Of a DNA stretch of 64,000 nt, positions 54,301-63,865 are shown piece after piece. The position numbers were made by a program, and so were the translations under genes. Source of the DNA: Sphaerosporella brunnea. Taxonomy: Eukaryota; Ascomycota; Pezizomycetes; Pezizales; Pyronemataceae. Numbering within the stretch: the first letter of the stretch is position 1; the number at the start of each line of letters is the position of its first letter. The notes under the pieces were generated by a model. The model ran no database searches. It saw only the letters and a program-made list of their open reading frames with translations, and was not told the origin of the DNA. Location of the stretch: positions 186,001 through 250,000 of the forward strand of contig VXIS01000031.1 in NCBI GenBank assembly GCA_008704415.1. Reading direction: 5' to 3'.

Positions 54301-56932
54301 CTAGTCTGCCAGTGGTCATGGGTTTCGTCACAAGGTACTCCAGTGCCTTGTGGTCAGTAATTACCGTAAATGGTATTCCTAATAGCTTTGTTTCGAATGC
54401 ACCTAGTGCATCAACTATAGCTAGAAGCTCCTGGTTGGTGGTGTTGTAATTTTCCTGGGTGGCGGTAAAGCGTCTGCTGTGTATCGCTGCGATTCTAGAC
54501 TTCGAATCTTCTAGACTCTTGCCATGACAAATGAATGCACCCGTCCCCACCCGAGATGCATCTGTCACCAGATACACCTTATCTTCGCCTGACTTGATTC
54601 TGTCATATCGAAGTGGTGTGAGGGGTACATGTTTTCGGCATAGATCCTTGATCTGCCGAAATGCATGGTCATGCAGGGCATCCCATCGCCACTCAGCATT
54701 TCCGGTTAATTCCGTGAGTGGTGCTAGGATAGTGGAGGTGTGAAAAAGGTGTGGTGCCACATAATTGATTACACCTAAAAAGCTTTGTAGCTGCTTTTTG
54801 TTTGTGGGTGTGCGCCAATCCTGTATTTTCCGAATTCTCTCTGGGTGTGGGTGGATCTCATGACCAGAGATAATGTGTCCTAGGAGGCGTAGCTGGGATG
54901 TCATGAACTGACATTTGTCCATCCTGAGATAGAATTTCGCTTTTGCAAGCTGCCGAAAAACTTGCTCAAGGTGTCGCATGTGTTCTTCTCGAGTTTCGGA
55001 AAAGATAAGGATGTCATCTAGGTACACCCATACAAATTTTCCGATGAATTCGCCTAAGATAGTGTTCATGCAGCGCATCATGGTTGCAGGAGCATTGCAG
55101 TCTCCCTGCAGCATGACCTTAACTTGAAAAGAGCCGAGGTCATCTGCATTGATGACATTTAATTCTTCCGATGATGGCTCCACTCGTACCTGGTGATAGG
55201 CGTTGGAAAGGTCTAGAACTGACTTGAAGTTTGCTCTAGCAGCATCCTCTCGGATGTTATCTGCATGAGGTAGTGGCGTGTAGTCCCGTTCTGTGATGCT
55301 ATTCCTATCTCGAAGGTCATTCACCCATCTCCATCCTTTGGAGGGTGGTATCTTTGGTGTTCCGAAAATTGAACATGGGAATCTGCCGGGTCCAGGCACT
55401 GCAATTCCCTGTTGTTTCCAATTGTCCAGGTGAGCAATGAGGTCCTTCCGGTAGGCGTCAGGAATACGCCTTGCATGGAACTTAAATTGCTCTAGTTTGT
55501 CTGGATCAAGTCTGACCACATGATTGCATCTATCACGTAGTGGAGGTAATCCTTCTGGTTCCTTCTCTGGGAATACTGTTGGAAACATCTTATCGAAAGG
55601 TGGGATGTCTTCGGTAGTTGCTGATGATGTGAGAGAGAATGTTCTAGGCTGTCTTGTTGCACACTGGATGGTGGTGTCATGTTTTGGGAAATGTGCTGTA
55701 GAATCTGCCGTATTCAGGCTCACATGGTTATCCTGAAGGAAAGGCATTCCTAGGATGATGTCGTATGAGCTGACTGCTACTATGAGAAACTTCGTTTTCT
55801 CAGTGAATCCTGGTTTAATTTCGACGTTGGCGTAAGCAAATCGATTGGCGTTTGTCTTGGATCCTTTTGCGGCCATGTGAATGGTGATAGGTTGCGGTAG
55901 TTCTCTGGTAAAGATGTTGTGTGTCTGGGCCCAACTGCTGGACATAAGATTCGTCCCTGTTGTCCCTGTGTCTAGAAGAACTCTCGCCTGTTTTCCGTTG
56001 ACGTTTATGTTGGTGACCATGTTGTTGATGTTGTCCTTCTTGCTATGTTCTGCTCGTGCAGTCTCGATAAATTCTTCCACAGTTGGCGGTAAGTTGTCTT
56101 CCATTATGTTGACAGTGGTTCTTGCTGATTGAATCCATTTGCCCTGTTGCTGATTTCGTTGCTTGGCTCTGCATTCGTTGATGAAGTGTCCTGCCTTCTT
56201 GCAGTAGAAGCACTTCTTCTCCTGTTTGAGTTGCGCTTTCTCCTGGTCTGAAAGCTTCTTGAATTGCTTGTTGTTCCTTCCTTGGTTTCCTCGTCCTGAG
56301 TTGTTGTTGTTCTTGCTGAACTGAGGATTCATAGCATTGCTAGAATGGTGTTGTCCATTTCGATTCAATTGTTGCGGTCGTCCATACTTTCCAGCTTGGA
56401 AAAGAGCGGCATCCTTTCGTTCCGCTAGCTTCTTGACGTCTTCCCATTTCGCTGTCGATCGATCCACAACCTCAGGCTCAACTGCATAGCGAAGATCTGG
56501 GTGCATAGCATCCAAGAATCGCTGGATTTTGACCTGGGTGTTGATGGCTTTTCCAATTCGAGCTGCTACTTTCTCAAGTCGAATGGCAGTGGCGTTGATG
56601 CGGTCCACCCTGCCATTTCGAGTCTGAGAGATCTTATACCAATCATCCCAATATCGATTGACTTCTGTGGATGGAATGATATGGTTCTTGAGCTTAGTGA
56701 GAAACTCATCGAAGTTCATGGTGCCTTCCATGCGTTTGGTATGGTAGAACTCCTTTGCTGTTCCGCTGAGGAAGTACTGAAGCACTAGGAGTTTCTTGTC
56801 GTTGTCTTGAAGCCCTGAAAGCGTCAGGTAGTCCTTGACTTCCTGTAGCCATGCGTCGATGGTGGCTGCATCTCTATCCTGGTTGTCTCCTGAATAGGTT
56901 CGTGGCTTTGGGACTTTAAACTTTTCTGCCAT
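51362..56932 (-). CDS. Gag-Pol polyprotein of chromovirus copy C
   Basis: The polyprotein is 1856 codons from the first ATG at 56932, with the same domain order and motifs as copy B: CCHC knuckle, DTG, YLDD, RNase H, long linker, HHCC and D,D,E integrase, chromodomain. Substitutions relative to B are scattered and mostly conservative, and none hits a catalytic residue, so it should be functional. The last few residues differ (VFDLRE against AFEVRE). The polypurine tract lies at 51335..51343. The AUG-less open frame above the ATG is again present, up to a stop at 57745..57743, where TAG replaces the TAA of A and B. Confidence 0.95.
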   Translation of the reverse strand: MAEKFKVPKPRTYSGDNQDRDAATIDAWLQEVKDYLTLSGLQDNDKKLLVLQYFLSGTAKEFYHTKRMEGTMNFDEFLTKLKNHIIPSTEVNRYWDDWYKISQTRNGRVDRINATAIRLEKVAARIGKAINTQVKIQRFLDAMHPDLRYAVEPEVVDRSTAKWEDVKKLAERKDAALFQAGKYGRPQQLNRNGQHHSSNAMNPQFSKNNNNSGRGNQGRNNKQFKKLSDQEKAQLKQEKKCFYCKKAGHFINECRAKQRNQQQGKWIQSARTTVNIMEDNLPPTVEEFIETARAEHSKKDNINNMVTNINVNGKQARVLLDTGTTGTNLMSSSWAQTHNIFTRELPQPITIHMAAKGSKTNANRFAYANVEIKPGFTEKTKFLIVAVSSYDIILGMPFLQDNHVSLNTADSTAHFPKHDTTIQCATRQPRTFSLTSSATTEDIPPFDKMFPTVFPEKEPEGLPPLRDRCNHVVRLDPDKLEQFKFHARRIPDAYRKDLIAHLDNWKQQGIAVPGPGRFPCSIFGTPKIPPSKGWRWVNDLRDRNSITERDYTPLPHADNIREDAARANFKSVLDLSNAYHQVRVEPSSEELNVINADDLGSFQVKVMLQGDCNAPATMMRCMNTILGEFIGKFVWVYLDDILIFSETREEHMRHLEQVFRQLAKAKFYLRMDKCQFMTSQLRLLGHIISGHEIHPHPERIRKIQDWRTPTNKKQLQSFLGVINYVAPHLFHTSTILAPLTELTGNAEWRWDALHDHAFRQIKDLCRKHVPLTPLRYDRIKSGEDKVYLVTDASRVGTGAFICHGKSLEDSKSRIAAIHSRRFTATQENYNTTNQELLAIVDALGAFETKLLGIPFTVITDHKALEYLVTKPMTTGRLARWLEYIQMFDFQIQHTPGESNQLADTLSRLYEDEDKEITPPDEFLHENLKPEDFSSIDSLLNPTTSIPQQTASTETDKLSSHFSHALQVSNEMSTSNNKPSASLRPKGASRYERCDPNLHWTACRSRDGCPYHYSSGFMETFSTWKSNSQYHAQFESDSDDEFYDSPDEDTDMDDSFGPNSECPDPDEDPIGNYEWLIHHGYITYANSSRAPALQWTPESGAPRPKFPQERQHPDGPWWKQDIPRQVQTFTTTPTPRTLPDQQQNNQENPQRIQDEVTPFQTYAIAPRRNPLLVDKDPIEGGNRQVYGQAEANPGGVCALLQAATHQDSQISNPSSHRHLVPRLQRERPIEPISPPMEPIPSDPQAFLTRAQARKEQEKKDKESAEHDQGSNKDFEGEGTQQKIQPSISDETPLLDKEDAEMFEPPQHPPGNRSQEVIHYDTRNRVPAFFLDNHIGKAMLPTFKQAYEDDPMVKNGIRKPFHWHDTGYVVLDDPSITSNLRVYVPNAVLSRDNPSSSVRHVIMQSCHKSVGHQGTEKTYILCRQSFYWPRMKQDIDEFCRECLECQRNKDATTKPIGEARLLEIPLCPWESIAIDFLGPFNSSDGFKHIMVIIDRFSSGLVLVPLKDGFSAKDVTDVFIKHYYARYGLPESIVSDRDPRFTSQFWQGLHKQIGTDLLMATAFHQNTNGQVERANRTIGQMLRIFTNNKQADWSRHLWRVEHAFNHSPSTTIKRTPHEVQFGHIPRILPVEFDSNVPAVNEYLEQQKINNAVARDALLAARHRQASIAAKRRNPKVQLQVGQWVFYKRRSRGKGKVRKLMEVWEGPYRIAKVDEDTGNCTLELPKNKRVYPIFAQDKLKLFQRISDKTIPPPPSSYDDEEEDDHTLYNIKEILDHKKINGIDYWYISWENYGPENNSWEPDENVRNTGADSIQEFLSKRTQDYTSTAVTLPPDFFFPSDDSFCSSPMSSIASSVFDLRE

Positions 56933-57742
56933 GGCGGTGGTTGCTTGGACTTCGATTCTGGGCCTGAAAAGTTGTTTCCTTGGAGACTGTGGTTTTGGAT
57001 TTTCTTCTTCTGAGCTGGATTCGTCTTCTTCAAATCCTCCTGGTGGTCTTGGAGTTTCTTCGTGGCTAGTGTCTCTGACCTCGTGTGGTGGAGGAGTTGT
57101 TTGCCTTGTTAAGTCCAGGTAGTCTTGGATGGCTTTGTTTGTTGATGCTGTTAGAGCCGAGTCTGATTTGAATCTTCCTTCTTCGTATAGGCGTTGCCAA
57201 GTCTGAAGTAAACCTTTGGCTCGTTCTTTGGTTTCTTCGGTCGTAGCTTGCTGTATCTCTTGCTCAAGCTTTTCGAATCGTGGAGTGAATTGTTCCAATC
57301 GAAAATTGTGAAGCTCCTTCTCAAGTTGGTTAAATTCGGTGTTGCTCTCAATGAGGAGTTCGTAGTTATAGAGCTGGTCTGATCCAGTACTTTTGGGAAT
57401 CCAATCAAGGACAACTTTTATGTGGTCCTGAAGGTCCTGTAGACGCTTGCGTGCTTCGTGTTCCGATTTAAAAATCTGTGTAATTGGTGGTCGATTGGTA
57501 CTGGTCTCGGAGACTTCTGATTCGGCTTCTGATTCTGAGTGGGCTGATTGAGAGGCTTCGGTTTCCTCTGGTTGCTTCTTTCGTGGTCTGCCTCTCTTCT
57601 TTGGTTGTTGTCTCTGTTCCTCTGCTTCGTCGTGGAGCGCTTGAATGACCTCTTCTGTGGGTATTTCTGGATTAAGGCGTTGGCTCCTTCTTGTTGCTGT
57701 TGGTTGCTCCGTGGTGATGGGTGTTGTGCACTTCCCTGAGGC
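56933..57742 (-). CDS. AUG-less in-frame N-terminal extension of Gag (copy C)
   Basis: This is the counterpart of 23440..24249 in copy B, with ten substitutions by my count. Seven are silent in the Gag frame and three change an amino acid (one N to K, one E to K, one A to P in the B-to-C direction). The ACG with its ACCACGG context is retained at 57712..57710. There is no ATG on this strand between here and the LTR. Confidence 0.55.
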
Positions 57743-58146
57743 CTATGCACTCGGGAATGCTGTCGAGGAATTGTTGTCTGTATAGCTCGCGTCGAGAGCT
57801 CTTGAATAGAATCGTGCAGGGCTGTCTCCTGATCGATCTAACTATTCGTCTTAAAGCTTAACCCGGGACTGCTGATACCTCTGCCGGTTAACTAAGGCCT
57901 TGTTGACGCTTGTCGTTCCTAGGATTGTCTTAACGACTCGAAAATGTATTGTTGTGCTCGTCGTGCTTAAAGTGAGTCGTACTTGTGGTTGTGTCTTGGT
58001 TCGTGATATCGATATGTCGTAAATTCGGAAATTTCCTGGCCAGCAGGGCGGCTTCGAGTAGGGGAGAACCAGGTGATCAGTCTGGTCTGAGGATCAAAGA
58101 TTGTAGGTTGGGTAGAGAGAAAAGATACTGGTCGGAGTGAAAAAAA

Positions 58147-58658
58147 TGTAACCTTTTCGTGAGCTTATAAGATCCGCTATTTCACAGATGCAAATAAACT
58201 CAGAACCGTTTGTGTATCTGACTTGATAAATACCAAGAGAATACTCGCACTCAGGTCACTGATCAACTCAGTATTTATTGATGATAGTCGATACAATCTG
58301 GGCTGCTCGAAAGGCCGTATCGAAAGAAGAGAAAAGAATGAATGTAGGAAAAGCTCGTAGCTTTTATAGCCAACGATGCTGAGTACATCATGTGATAACA
58401 ATCTGGTGGCAAATTCGAAACTAAGGAAAGAATGGTCTAGAAGACCTGCAAGTCTGCCTTGTGGAAACTAGAAGATTCCAAAGTGACGTAGCATCGAAGG
58501 GGCTAGAAAGTGCTAGAAACATGGTGATAAAACATAGTAAAGAAAGTAATGGAAACTCGTAGAATGCTGTTATCATACCATCGTTACTGCCTTATAGTTT
58601 TATATCTTAGTAAGGAAATACGTAAGAAAGAAACCATAGTAAGTGTAATAATCTTACA
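58147..58658 (-). repeat. 5' LTR of copy C
   Basis: This 512-bp LTR appears identical to the 3' LTR at 50823..51334. The right TACG duplication follows it. Confidence 0.95.
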
Positions 58659-58662
58659 TACG

Positions 58663-59483
58663 CACTCGAAAAACATCGGTTTGACGACGTTTCAGATGAT
58701 TCCGAGAGCCTTCCTCATGGCACACCCGATCCGTGCGAAGTTGGTCAGGACGTTAGTGGTAACGAAGAATACGGTGGTGAATCGTTCAGCGGCGTCTTAT
58801 CACAGTCCAGCGATGACGAGGATCTATATTCGGTACCCTCGGGCGATCCAGAGGGCCTAATAACGATCCCACCCACGGCTCGTCCCACCATGAGAAGTAA
58901 TGGCAGTTGCAATTGCGATATTACCTTCTTCTGCACCCATAGGACATGGTGTCAGTGTGCAGTTGCTGAAGTACCTTGCGGCGAGACCTGCACTTGTAAT
59001 CCGCGCGTGTGCTCTCGACGTAGGATAAATCAGGCCAGTTCTGCTGCAGATGGTGAAGAGATGACTGGTATGCAAAACCTGTTCAACAGCTGCCTCGGAC
59101 CTTACCCAGCCCGCACAATATCAGGTGTTGGCCGACTTGCGCATACAGTGAGCACGATGGTGCGCACTGCTGCACCCCTGCCGCTCGAATCATCCCGTGA
59201 TCGGAAGGCCGGTACAGTTCGCCGGTCTCAGTATTATTCTGGCTCCCGGCGGGACGATAAGGACCACCAGCCAAAATGTCAGGGCATCAAACGGACCGAG
59301 TACGATTTGGAGGCCTCATCGAGTGATGAAAAGAGCGTGCTTAGCATTGATGAAGAGTCCGACTCATCATCAGATATTGTGGGGTCCCCAGAGCATCTGG
59401 AAACGACGGAGCTCGAGTCGCAAACGGGATTGCAAAGACAGGGACAGCAGGAGGAAGAAGAAAAACAGGTGTTCCGGTTCTAA
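58663..59483 (+). pseudogene. 3' part of the host gene split by copy C
   Basis: From 58663 the sequence continues the frame broken at 50822 with no stop until 59483, adding about 273 codons. With exon 1 and the first part of exon 2 the whole gene would be 783 codons. This part has an acidic Ser-rich stretch, then a Cys-rich segment (CNCDITFFC..CQC..CGETCTCNPRVC, roughly 58902..59020) that could bind metal, then a basic and an acidic Ser-rich tail ending in EEEEKQVFRF. An internal ATG at 58890 gives a 197-aa frame that could in theory be made alone. The Cys spacing does not match a zinc-finger class I can name. Confidence 0.7.
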
Positions 59484-60572
59484 GTATATGCATACAAGGT
59501 CCTCTTTTCAGTTTCTTTTTTTGTTTTTTTGTTTTTCATTTTTTGCTTTTCATTTTGTCTTGGTGCATTGTCAAATATGTATGTGGATTGCCTCCCGGTG
59601 TGGCTGAAGACCCATGTTGATGGCGTCGTATTTTGGACGGTTTCGGTGATTTCAAAGACAAGAGGTCTGTGTTTGATTATTATGACTATACGTTCATAGG
59701 GGGACTGGTGCTTTGTATATTGCTGCGTATTGGTGTCGGGAAAGAAGAGCACTTGAATCCAGTACGGACAAGAACCCGTTGTGCGAGTGAACAAACATCG
59801 AAAGGGCAGTTTCAATGGCAGAATCCGTGTGTCATACTGGCAAGGACGAACTGCGGGCAGCCAGGCAATGGGACGCGCACCTTGAGGGTATCAGTTGGTG
59901 CATGCGGGATCAAAGACGATCACTCGCTCCAGACCCATGCTCGCAAGCAATGAATGCAAACGAGCAGGCTGGCGGTGGAGGTCAGTTACGGAGCTTTCTC
60001 GGGAGGAGCCAGGCCCCGGCGCATATTCTACAGTTTCTGCGGTACACCAAGGTTGGACAATCCGCGGCGCAGGAGAAAGATTCTTCGTCGCCATCGCTCG
60101 AGTCAGGTGACGAGGGGCACCGGTCTGAGTTGTGGGACCTGGCCCGTGCGGCGGCGGTGGTGGTGGTGGTGGTGGTGCTGGCCATATGTTGGCATTTCCC
60201 GGTAGGGCGGCGGTCCTTGTCGATCGGTCTGTCATGATTCGTTTTTTTTTTAATTTTTTTTTTCGCAATCAAAATCGAAATATAAAGCGGAAGATGAAAA
60301 AGAAAAACAGAAATTCATCGCAAAAACGAACGAAGCGTGGGATGAATTTGTGCGTCATATCTCATCACCTGTTACAACACACATAGGGTCTCCACATCAA
60401 CTTCGATTCTAAGGTTCAAACTCTTAACAAGCAATACATGCAGCACAATCACCCTCAAGACATCAACTTGTGCTTTTCCCGACAAACGGGTTCAATCGCC
60501 ACAACTTGCAGCATCCAAAACCTAAAAACCAACGTCAAAATCGACACCAAAAACGACGTCAACATGCGACCT
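59484..60572. other. intergenic stretch with simple repeats
   Basis: The stretch holds a T-rich tract at 59508..59552, a (GGT)n run at about 60152..60178 and T/A runs at 60242..60265. No gene is recognised. The 3' flanks of the two convergent genes meet here. Confidence 0.5.
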
Positions 60573-62157
60573 TCAATCTTCCCGAGCGCCCCCCTCCGGG
60601 CCATCCTCGCCGCCCTCCTCCACGTCTCGAACTCGAGTTGGACCCCGGACCAGAATTAAGACAAGCACGTCGTAAATAAACCGCAAAGTGATAATCACCC
60701 ACGTATACAGGACAAACACCCCGTAGGCCGACAACGGCCTGCACAGGAGGACAATGGAATCATTGCGCCGCTCTCTCACCCCATACCCGATGATGAACCA
60801 CCCGCCCGCCAAAATCAAAGCCTCAATCGTGATAATGTTGTTTCTCAGTGTTGCCCAGGTTCTTCCAACCACGCCGACGGGGGACAGGACAGGTGATTGC
60901 AGCTGAGATGGAGTAGTCAAAAGGATTCTGCTGCGAAGCGCCGCCCAAAGTAACCACAGTGTGACAAGCACCCAAACATCCACCCACAGCCACTCGTAGA
61001 GGATCACTCGACACGCCATGCCCACAGCACGGCTCGGGTCCCGGAAAATCACCTCATATCCCATGATCACCCAACCCACGAACACAATCAGCGCAAGACC
61101 AGCGAGAAATCTCTGGCCAAAGAGGTCATAGCATGTTACCCAGAAGCCCGAGGATTCAGGGACCGGTTGCGGCCTGGTGAGAACCATCGAAGGTGTCGGT
61201 GAAATCATGGGGGGAGACCGCAGGAGCGTTGTGCCCCTTCCAGCGGAGGACTCCGGGGACGGGTTTTGCAGATGCGAAGATGTGCCAGTGGGTGGCCGAA
61301 ATGTGGAAGCAGTACCAGTGGGGGGCAGGAATGTGGAGAAGTCCGGAGGGAAGAGCCCTGAATCGGTCTCGCTAGCGGTAGGTACTGACAACGTGGCTTG
61401 GGGCAGTGGAGTGACCAGCGGGTGGCTGAAATTGGTCTAATCATTGTTAGCATTTTTCGGTAGGCTACTGTAGGTGTGGAGAACTCACAGGCAACTGGTG
61501 TCTGGAAGTACCAATTGTAGACTTGGCAGCGGTCTGTGGATTGTCAAGCTGGAGCCAACCACAGAAGGAAGGTGTGAACATACCGGATGACCTTGAGTGT
61601 GTTCTTGGAACTGACCACCGAGGACAGGAGACGTCTGTGGATTGTCAATCTGCAGCCAGTCACGGAAGGAAAGAGTCGACTTACCGTATGGCTCTGATTG
61701 TCGTCCTGACTATCGTCGTCGAGCTCTCTGCTGAGGATAGGGCAAGTCCGTGGATTGTCAATGTGCAGCCAGTCACAGAAGGAAAGAGTCGACCTACCGT
61801 ATGGCTCTGATTGTCGTCCTGACTATCGTCGTCGAGCTCTCTGCTGAGGATAGGGCAAGTCCGCGGATTGTCAATGTGCAGCCAGTCACAGAAGGAAAGA
61901 GTCGACCTACCGTATGGCTCTGATTGTCGTCCTGACTATCGTCGTCGAGCTCTCTGCTGAGGGGAGGAGAAGTCCGTGGATTGTCAATCTGCAGCCAGTC
62001 ACGGAAGGAAAGTGGTGACCTACCGTATGGCTTTGATTGTCATTCTGACTATCGTCGTCGAGCTCTCTGTCGAGGAGAGGGGAAGTCTGTTTCCGTCAGC
62101 CAGGATCGAGAGAAAAGCAGGCGGGGAGAGATGGACGTCGTCGTTTGGGCTACTCAT
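60573..62157 (-). CDS. four-helix membrane protein with a tandemly duplicated mini-exon array, about 423 aa
   Basis: The proposed exons are 62157..62024, 61973..61911, 61860..61798, 61747..61685, 61634..61584, 61533..61489 and 61425..60573. Every internal exon is a multiple of three (63, 63, 63, 51, 45 nt) and all junctions are phase 2, giving 424 codons. The last three introns are canonical (GTAAGT..CAG, GTATGT..CAG, GTGAGT..CAG). The first three have good donors (GTAGGT) but CGG instead of CAG at the expected acceptor, so those exons may be skipped. The large last exon encodes four membrane segments (FLAGLALIVFVGWVIMG, VDVWVLVTLWLLWAAL, IITIEALILAGGWFIIGYG, a long one after AYGVFVLY) and an acidic Gly-rich tail. 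The N-terminal half is Ser/Thr-rich. Function and family are unknown. Confidence 0.6.
61633..62084. repeat. 113-bp tandem repeat (exon plus intron unit)
   Basis: Units start at 61633, 61746, 61859 and 61972, exactly 113 bp apart, with a related shorter unit at 61533. Each unit corresponds to one 50-bp intron and one 63-nt exon of the minus-strand gene. The units are nearly identical, and the outer ones are the most diverged. Confidence 0.95.
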
Positions 62158-63865
62158 TGCAATGATTTGATAAAGATTGTGTGGTTGGGATAAGGATTAT
62201 AGATTAAAGACAAGCTATGAGAACGGATGATGGAGTATGAATGAATGGGAAAGATGGAAGAAGAAGAGGAGGGGGTGGAGGACCTGTCAGAGGTGGTTTT
62301 TGTACCCGTCCCGGGTAGCTAGCCTAGCCCATCGAGCCCAGCCGGCTGCGTCCGGCTGTTCCCCGGTTCAGTGTGCTGCAGGGCAATTCGTTTGCAGACC
62401 CGAGGCCCAACACACAGCAGAGCGCATACGGTTTTCAAATGACCCAAGGACAGACGGAGCCCAGACCGGGAATGATTGCCTATTGCACGGGAACCGCTTT
62501 CTCAAAACCGCGAGCACGACGGTGCAGTGAGGGGTGTCAGGAACCCACACGCAAACGCGGGACAGATTGGAGCACTGCGTCAACTCACAAGTGCTGTCAA
62601 GGGGGTCGTCTTGCAGTTGCGTGAGCGGCAACACTTGACCGGTTACCCGGCATTGGCCGAATTGCTTTTGGACGACAGTGGCCCGGGCGTTGGCGAAGGC
62701 AACGGCTGCACGTCAACGCGGCGCTGAGAGGGGTGTTGACGTGGTGCCTTCGAGCGGCGCTGCATTGCCGGTCGTGCATCGAACCGACTGGCCAGGGCAC
62801 ACCAGTGCGGTGCATATCCGTTGGATGCCCCGCCACGATGCGTGTTCACCTGCTGGATTGTGATCGTTGCAGGTGAACACCCATACAGCGACCGCACGCC
62901 GCCAGACACATAATGCAGAGCTGTCCGGCGGACGGTCCACGGTTATGCGGCATCACGACATTGGAGGCATCGAGCTCGCTGTCAATCCTCATTACTGTTG
63001 CGTTTATGTGACTGGGGCAGGGCTCGGTGTCTGTGATTCTTCTCCCTCCAGCCGAGGAGCGTGCACCCTGGCGCACCCGTGGGGAAAATCAGACACCCGT
63101 GATGAGCGGGGATCTCCCACTGGTCGAGATGGGGAACTGCTCATCGCAACGGAGCGCTGGGGCCACCCCGTGATAACCGTGCAGCATCCGATCTGCTACC
63201 GCCACCATGCCACGCCTCGTGATCATGTTGAACACCTGTGGCGCCAGTCGCTCTTCTACTTGCTGCCACTATTGCTCGCCGGATCCCTCCAATCCGCAGT
63301 CAATGTAAACCTGCCATGGTAGCCGCCGCGAAGCCGAAAGGTTGCCATTCGACTCGCTCCGCTGCGTTCCGTGCCTTTGCGTAGGGCGGTCTTCATGGTC
63401 GTGCTCGCGAGACCGTGATCCCCTACTGTCGCTTGATTTTCGCGCGATCAGAGACCATCACTCATACCGCCAGCTATCATCACGTGAAAATAAACGGTCA
63501 TTTTGCGTTGTATAGTGATAGATTTCCGACTGTGCATATTTGATCGAGCTGATCTTCTGCTTTTCTACGCATTACTGACCATTGTTGCGGGGAGCCACCT
63601 CCTTCGTCTAGCGAACAACACACAATTACAGCACCTGATAACATACCCCTCCCATCACGAACACCAAATTGAGTTGAGCCCGGCCCGACCTCGGTTTTTC
63701 CACACTTCCCCAAATCAATGCCGGCCTTTTGATCAAGCTTTCGCTTGTCAGGATCGCTTCAACGAAGATTTGACTTCCGCCATGCGGGGTATAAAGCTTG
63801 TCGCGGGTTCACAGTTCCAGGCTCCGGACACCCGCCACTGAAAGGTCCCAGGATTCGCAGCCTCA
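62158..63865. other. intergenic stretch, no gene recognised
   Basis: Only shadow-like frames occur on both strands. A TATAAA at 63790..63795 may serve the frame that starts near the right edge. Confidence 0.45.

Larger units (their letters stand above)
50823..58658 (-). mobile_element. full-length Ty3/gypsy chromovirus, copy C, inserted in a host exon
   Basis: The element is 7836 bp, the same length as B, with LTRs at 50823..51334 and 58147..58658 that look identical to each other. The flanks share TACG (50819..50822 and 58659..58662), a 4-bp duplication; five bases do not match. Gag-Pol is intact. The element lies antisense to the host gene it interrupts. Identical LTRs and the clean repair of the host frame on removal both point to a very recent insertion. 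Confidence 0.97.

Noticed and set aside
61685..62023. use of CCTCAG 17 bp downstream as acceptor in the 113-bp units
   Set aside because: This gives 46-nt exons that shift the frame and meet a TAG in the second unit, whereas the 63-nt exons stay open.
61523..62193. plus-strand frames through the 113-bp repeats
   Set aside because: The repeat length is not a multiple of three, so these frames do not persist, while the minus-strand exon model keeps phase throughout.
62867..63322. 151-codon plus-strand frame
   Set aside because: It has no ATG-supported leader, no family resemblance and an irregular composition with many Cys, His and Trp typical of shadow frames.
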